From: Micromonosporaceae bacterium
Lineage (GTDB): Bacteria > Actinomycetota > Actinomycetes > Mycobacteriales > Micromonosporaceae
DNA length: 64,000 bases
Direction: 5' to 3'
Assembly: GCA_003543035.1 (NCBI GenBank)
Contig: DPJL01000275.1
Coordinates: 34,061 to 98,060 of the forward strand
This document shows positions 58,307-64,000 of this stretch, one piece after another; the first letter of the stretch is position 1; every line of letters starts with the position of its first letter. The position numbers were made by a program, and so were the translations under genes. The notes beneath the pieces were generated by a model. That model saw nothing but the letters and a program-made list of their open reading frames with translations. It searched no databases and was not told where the DNA came from.

Positions 58307-59485
58307 TTACTTACCGCCCCAGGTTTGCGGGTAGCCCGGCAGCGAGGTACACCCGCACATGGCGTAATGCAGTGGCGGCATGTTGGGCTGCACGTACTGG
58401 CTCAAGTTGGCCGAGGTGATCGTCGGCTGCGGCAGCTTCCACGGGCTGGCGACCTTCTCGCCGCTGAGGATCCGCAGCGCCGCGATGACCGGGGTCCGCC
58501 ACTGGAACGTTGGATAGGTCGGGGCGATGGCAGTCAGTTTCTTGTCCTGCCACATCTTGAGGAAGTCCTGCTGATCCTCGCCCACCATCGGCGGGATCGG
58601 CTTGCCCGCGTCCTCAAACGCTTCAGCCGCGGCAACAGCCGTCGCGCCGGCGTCCATCCAGACGCCGTCGATATTGCCGAATCGCTGGATATAGTTGGTG
58701 ACAATGGTCTTGGTCTTGGCTGGGTCGCCGTCGGTGTACTCCACGCCGGCAACGTCCAGTTTGGACTTGTCGAAGGCCACCTTCGCCGCAGACCAGCGGG
58801 TCTCGAGCACATCCACGCCGGGCAGGATGCGCAGCGCCAGGATCTTCCCGCCTTCCTTGACGTTCTGGGTCAGGAATTCCGCTCCGGTCGCGCCGAACGC
58901 GTACCCTCCAATGGGGTTAATGAAGGTGACTGGGCACTTGGTGTTGACGCCGCGGTCGAAGACGATGACCGGCACCTTGGCGCAGGCCTGCTCGACAGCT
59001 GGGGTGAGGGTGGCCGTCGTGTTTGGAGACACGATCAGCGCGTCACAGCCCTTGCCGAGCAAATCGTTGATGTCGGAGATTTGCTTGTCGTCCTTGCTTT
59101 CTGCGTCAGCCACGGTGAAGGTCTTGATCTCCGGGTGCAGGGCCACCTCGGCTTGCATGTTCTTGATACCGACCTGCCGCCAAGGGTTGCCTACTCCCGC
59201 GTTGGAGAAGCACAGGTGATACGGCCCGGCCTTCTTGTATTTGGTGGTGTCGGCCAGTTGCGGATCGAGCGCCTGTTCCCATGGTTTATCGCTGGGGCCC
59301 TGTGGTGACGCGTTGCGCAGGGCGATCTCGCGGTCGTAATCGGCCTGGACAAAGAACTTTGACTGCTCACCTGTCCCGGCACCCTTGCTTGGTGGGGTTT
59401 CGCCGGGGGCGTCACTGGCACAGCCTGCCGCGGCAAGCAACGTACCCGCGACGGCAAACACGGCGAACGTTCTGGATATTTTCAC
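58307..59485 (-). CDS. Sugar ABC transporter substrate-binding lipoprotein
   Basis: The 392-residue product has a lipoprotein signal (MKISRTFAVFAVAGTLLAAA, lipobox A-A-G-C near 22) and a periplasmic-binding-protein type 1 (RbsB-like) domain: YHLCFSNAGVGNPWRQVGIK, DDKQISDINDLLGKGCDALI, VPVIVFDRGVNTKCPVTFIN, GKILALRILPGVDVLETRWS. The C-terminal CGCTSLPGYPQTWGGK is unusual in having adjacent cysteines. It feeds the two permeases and ATPase encoded just upstream in the operon. Ribose-type family members bind pentoses, hexoses or autoinducers; the substrate is not readable. Confidence 0.92.
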   Translation of the reverse strand: MKISRTFAVFAVAGTLLAAAGCASDAPGETPPSKGAGTGEQSKFFVQADYDREIALRNASPQGPSDKPWEQALDPQLADTTKYKKAGPYHLCFSNAGVGNPWRQVGIKNMQAEVALHPEIKTFTVADAESKDDKQISDINDLLGKGCDALIVSPNTTATLTPAVEQACAKVPVIVFDRGVNTKCPVTFINPIGGYAFGATGAEFLTQNVKEGGKILALRILPGVDVLETRWSAAKVAFDKSKLDVAGVEYTDGDPAKTKTIVTNYIQRFGNIDGVWMDAGATAVAAAEAFEDAGKPIPPMVGEDQQDFLKMWQDKKLTAIAPTYPTFQWRTPVIAALRILSGEKVASPWKLPQPTITSANLSQYVQPNMPPLHYAMCGCTSLPGYPQTWGGK

Positions 59486-59557
59486 GTTGTTGTCCTCACA
59501 TCCCTCGTTGGTGGTACGGATTTCCGGCCTGGCCCGCCGTGGCGAGGTCGCTTTCTT

Positions 59558-60532
59558 TCAGGTCCGGCGCGCACGTCTGCCCACGGCGACAGCAGCGATG
59601 ATGATCAGCCCCTGTACCGCGGATTTCAAAGCGCCGGAAACTCCAAATAGGTTGAGCAACGTAAACAAGATCTCGAGTGTGACGGCCCCGAGCATCGCTC
59701 CCGCCACCGAGCCACGGCCGCCGCCGAGCACGACTCCGCCCAGTACCACCGCGGTGATAGCGGTGAACTCAAGCCCGGCACCGACTTGAAAGGAGACTCC
59801 GCCGTAGCCGCCGAGCAAGACGGCGGCGATGGCGGCGAATGCCCCGCTGAGGAGGAAGGCAATGATGCGCATGAGGTTGACCCGGGACCCGGAGAGCGCT
59901 GTTGCCCGCGGGTTTCCGCCCACGGCCATCAGTACCTTGCCGAAGTCGGAGCGCATCAGCACCACCGCGATGGTGGCAACTCCCGCCAACACGAGCACCG
60001 CGTAAGGCAGCTGTTGCAGATAGGGCACACCTTCGATGCCACGCCGCCCCAGCAGGCGGAAGTCCTCGGTAAGCGCTCCGCGTGGCGAGCCGCCCGTCCA
60101 GGTGTAGACCGCGCCGACCAGGATCAGGTACATGCCGAGCGTCGTAATGAATGACGGCACCCGCAGCATGGTCGTGATGAGCCCGTTAACCAGCCCGACC
60201 AGCAACCCGAACCCCGTCATCAGAGCCACGACCGGCCAGGTCATAGCAGGGTCGCCGTCGATGAGGCGGGCCGCAATCACGACTTCTGCGGTGACCAGCG
60301 AGCCGACCGACAGGTCGAAGTCACCGGCCACGATCACGAAATACTGCCCGGCGGCCAGGATGACCAGGGGTGCTGCCCGCTTAAGGAACGCCAGTAGCGA
60401 AGGCGGGTCATAGAAACTGGGCTGGCGAATCGCGATGAGCACCAGCAGTGCAGCCAGGATAGCCACGATAGGCCCGATCCCGGTCAGCCCCTTGAATCGC
60501 CACCGGCTCGGCAGCGCCGCTTCGGCCGTCAT
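59558..60532 (-). CDS. Sugar ABC transporter permease (RbsC-like), second subunit
   Basis: The 324-residue membrane protein has eight or more hydrophobic segments and the family motifs PLVILAAGQYFVIVAGDFDL, SVGSLVTAEVVIAARLIDG, GLVNGLITTMLRVPSFITTL and AVGGNPRATALSGSRVNLMR (cytosolic EAA-like loop contacting the ATPase), then VVLGGVVLGGGRGSVAGAML. The start overlaps the first permease gene by four bases. Paired with 60529-61482 it forms the translocation pore. Confidence 0.93.
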   Translation of the reverse strand: MTAEAALPSRWRFKGLTGIGPIVAILAALLVLIAIRQPSFYDPPSLLAFLKRAAPLVILAAGQYFVIVAGDFDLSVGSLVTAEVVIAARLIDGDPAMTWPVVALMTGFGLLVGLVNGLITTMLRVPSFITTLGMYLILVGAVYTWTGGSPRGALTEDFRLLGRRGIEGVPYLQQLPYAVLVLAGVATIAVVLMRSDFGKVLMAVGGNPRATALSGSRVNLMRIIAFLLSGAFAAIAAVLLGGYGGVSFQVGAGLEFTAITAVVLGGVVLGGGRGSVAGAMLGAVTLEILFTLLNLFGVSGALKSAVQGLIIIAAVAVGRRARRT

Positions 60533-61478
60533 GCCATCGCCTCCTTACGCCGCAGCCGCAAGGCATAGATGGCCACTGCGGCGATGATGACCGTCCCCCG
60601 GACGACCTGTTTAAAGAAAGGGTCGATGGCCAGCTGATTGAAGATGCTGTCGATGGCTGCCAGAAGTGCCACGCCGCCAACGGTTCCGGCGACTCCGCCG
60701 CGCCCTCCAGCCAGGACAGTCCCGCCGAGTACCACGGCTGCAATGGATTCGAGGTCGTAGCCGCCCTCGGCGCCGACTCGGGGCGCACCCGCGCCGAGCC
60801 TGCTCGCCAGGTAAAGACCGGCGATACCCGCACACACCGAGCAGATGACGTGGGTGCGGATGAGGACCCAGTCGGTGCGGACACCGGAAAGCCGTGCCAC
60901 ATCAAGGTCGCCACCGGCAGCCAGCACATGGTGGCCGAAGCGGGTGCGTTTGAGCACCACCCACGCCGCAGCCGCCACTGCCGCCATGAGCAGGAACGAC
61001 ATCGGTACCGGGCCGATGCGGTCATATCCCAGGCGCTGGAATGAGGCCGGGACAGACCCGGCCGGGCCGGCATAGCCCTGCTCCAGGTAGCCCTTGATGA
61101 GGAGCCCGACGCCTAGCGTGGCGATGAACGCATTGACCTGGAGCTTGGTGATGAGCAGGCCGTTGAGGAGCCCGATCGCGGCCGAGATAGCAAGCACCGC
61201 AAGGATCGCGGGCAGGATCATGGCGTCCGAGCCGGCCATTGTCTCCGCCGCGATGAGCGAGGTCAGGCTGATCACATACGCAACCGACAGGTCCAGTGAT
61301 CCGGCCAGGATCGCAAACGTCTGTCCTATCGCGACAATGCCCAACCCGGCTGCCCGCTGCAGCATGCTGACCATGCTGGACTGGGTGAAAAGCGAGCCGC
61401 CGTCGGCATAGACGAGTATTCCGCCGATGGTCAGGGTCACCGCAAGGGCGGCCCACACTCCGCGTTCGCGCAGGCCGG

Positions 61479-61482
<4 letters not shown>
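60529..61482 (-). CDS. Sugar ABC transporter permease (RbsC-like), first subunit
   Basis: The 317-residue membrane protein shows GLGIVAIGQTFAILAGSLDL, SVAYVISLTSLIAAETMAGS, GLLNGLLITKLQVNAFIATL and AAGGDLDVARLSGVRTDWVL, then AAVVLGGTVLAGGRGGVAGT. The layout parallels its partner at 59558; the two are diverged paralogues, and the pore is a heterodimer. It overlaps the ATPase gene before it and the partner gene after it by four bases each. Confidence 0.93.
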
Positions 61483-62954
<1,472 letters not shown>

Positions 62955-63300
62955 GACGCCTCCTCGGGGCTTTTGTATCTATCGCAGAAACTTTTGCGAA
63001 AAGCGCCGAAACTCTTCGGGCAGGACGCTAGCCACATAGGACAGTTTTGACAAGACCGTTACCGGCCGGAAACGGTAGCGGTCTGATAGCCAACGCCTCT
63101 ACCAGGCTCGATAGGGATTCTGTTGGGTCATATTGGTATTTGTTTTTTGCTCAAACAAAACAAAGTTATCCCGCGAGTAACAAAAGTCTGCAAGCGTTGC
63201 ATTGACTTCTATCATCGTCTGCGCCAGGCTCGGTAAAAACGATTGGCCGCCGCGGCGGGCGCTCAATCACCTCAACCGCTCACCATCTGGAGGACAACCG
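62955..63300. promoter_or_regulatory. Divergent control region with several repeats
   Basis: This spacer separates the transporter operon and the ThuA-like gene and is unusually A+T-rich. It contains CTTTTGCGAAAAG (62991-63003), which is a 5+5 dyad around GCG; two GAAACT boxes 21 bases apart (62987 and 63008), about two helical turns; GACCGTTACC/GGTAGCGGTC (63054-63063 with 63074-63083, nine of ten pairs); an imperfect T-rich/A-rich dyad near 63137-63167; and TGCAAGCGTTGCA (63189-63201), a LacI-type-like dyad. A TTGACA at 63047 and a TTGACT at 63202 could be -35 boxes but lack clear partners. No gene is present. Confidence 0.6.
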
Positions 63301-64000
63301 ATGGACCGCCGCAAGCATGTCCTAAGTGGACTATTAGCTCTTGCAAGTGTCATAGCAGGCTTAGCGTTTACCTCCCCAACAAAAGCTGCGCCGGCCTTTC
63401 GGGCGCTGGTGTTCAGTGAGACCGCCGGTTACCGGCATGACTCCATCCCAGCTGGGCTCACCATGTTCAGCCAGCTCGCCACAGCGAACAACTTCGAGAT
63501 CGTGACCTCCGAGAACTCCAGCGTCTTCACCCCGGCCAACCTCGCCACGTTTGACGTGCTGGTGATGTTCCAAACCTCGGGCATGGTGTTCGACAATGAC
63601 GCTCAGCGCCAGGCGGTGCAGGGATTCATCAACAGCGGCAAGGGAATCGCCGCGATCCACAACGCCACCGACATGGGCATCGACACCGAATACCCGTGGT
63701 GGGACAACACCATCAACGGTGGCGCGCACATGCCCGCCCACTCTCCCGGCGTGCTCCAAGGCACAGCGAAGGTGGCCGACAAAGTTCACCCTTCGACAAC
63801 TGGGCTGCCGGACAACTGGGTCCGCAACGAGGAGTGGTACAACTTCGACCGCAACGCCCGCGGTGACGTGCACGTCCTCGTCACCGCCGACGAACGCACC
63901 TACAACCCCGGCAGCGCGGCAATGGGACCGGACCATCCGATCTCCTGGTGCCGCGAAGCCGAAGGCGGCCGGGTATGGGCCACCGCCATGGGGCACGACA
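63301..64000 (+). CDS. Exported ThuA-domain protein (3' end outside window)
   Basis: The first 233 residues are visible. A signal peptide (HVLSGLLALASVIAGLAFTS, cleavage near KAA) is followed by a ThuA (trehalose-utilization-type, glutamine-amidotransferase-like) domain: FRALVFSETAGYRHDSIPAG, FEIVTSENSSVF, FDVLVMFQTSGMVFDNDAQR, GKGIAAIHNATDMG, WVRNEEWYNFDRN and HPISWCREAEGGRVWATAMG. Exported ThuA-like proteins often carry further sugar dehydrogenase (PQQ/NHL-type) or carbohydrate-binding domains, which may follow outside the window. GGAGG precedes the ATG. It is divergent from the sugar transporter operon and probably shares its control. Confidence 0.9.
   Translation, partial: MDRRKHVLSGLLALASVIAGLAFTSPTKAAPAFRALVFSETAGYRHDSIPAGLTMFSQLATANNFEIVTSENSSVFTPANLATFDVLVMFQTSGMVFDNDAQRQAVQGFINSGKGIAAIHNATDMGIDTEYPWWDNTINGGAHMPAHSPGVLQGTAKVADKVHPSTTGLPDNWVRNEEWYNFDRNARGDVHVLVTADERTYNPGSAAMGPDHPISWCREAEGGRVWATAMGHD

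Larger units (their letters stand above)
2929..58765. repeat. Dispersed interrupted palindrome TCCA-N3-TGGA
   Basis: Eleven exact copies found by eye start at 2929, 3121, 12708, 14429, 19065, 39375, 44740, 51936, 53755, 55303 and 58755. Most are extended to G/C-TCCA-N3-TGGA-C, and the middle base is usually A or T. They fall inside genes of both strands as well as in spacers. Many one-mismatch versions also occur (for example 8848, 20181, 28396, 40955, 54874 and 62289). The listed span only brackets the copies. Confidence 0.6.

Overview
The window is about two-thirds G+C, has many GTG starts, four-base ATGA/GTGA gene overlaps, lipobox and Tat exports, three giant AfsR/SARP regulators, an egtABCD ergothioneine operon and an F420-type LLM oxidoreductase. 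This is a filamentous actinobacterium; a Pseudonocardiales genome is my guess, and no rRNA or ribosomal marker is present to settle it. I found no tRNA, rRNA, CRISPR array or intact insertion sequence.

Layout. 0-13 kb: a partial beta-lactamase-fold lipoprotein that has lost its catalytic motif, a small lipoprotein, an AfsR-like regulator divergent from a 2005-residue exported RHS protein with a coiled-coil tip, a DUF3472-type exported protein, and an HxlR regulator facing an NTF2-like protein. 13-20 kb: an ECF sigma factor with a SnoaL tail, divergent from a SnoaL-SRPBCC fusion, then egtABCD. 20-28 kb: a second AfsR-like regulator, a lipoprotein/membrane-protein pair, then a decayed stretch with three broken genes between intact methyltransferase, LLM and M23 peptidase genes.

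28-42 kb: an exported M19-like hydrolase with a discoidin domain, three small exported proteins of unknown family, a third AfsR-like regulator, a NarL-type two-component system, a three-gene operon of unrecognised exported proteins, and an OmpR-type two-component system. 42-53 kb: exported GH3 glycosidase, LysR regulator, exported zinc-protease-like protein, a large BNR/Asp-box protein, an orphan solute-binding protein, and a one-polypeptide sigma factor / zinc-binding segment / membrane anchor / CAP domain fusion. 53-64 kb: exported GH95 fucosidase with two carbohydrate-binding domains, then a six-gene sugar ABC-importer operon (ATPase, two permeases, binding protein, TIM-barrel isomerase, ROK regulator) divergent from an exported ThuA-like protein.

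The overall theme is secretion and saccharide scavenging under dense local regulation. The strongest candidates for new biology are the sigma-CAP fusion (51360-52673), the 38.1-40.0 kb exported-protein operon, the small exported family at 30.5-32.3 kb, the RHS protein with a coiled-coil rather than enzyme-like tip, and a strongly over-represented interrupted palindrome TCCA-N3-TGGA scattered through genes and spacers.
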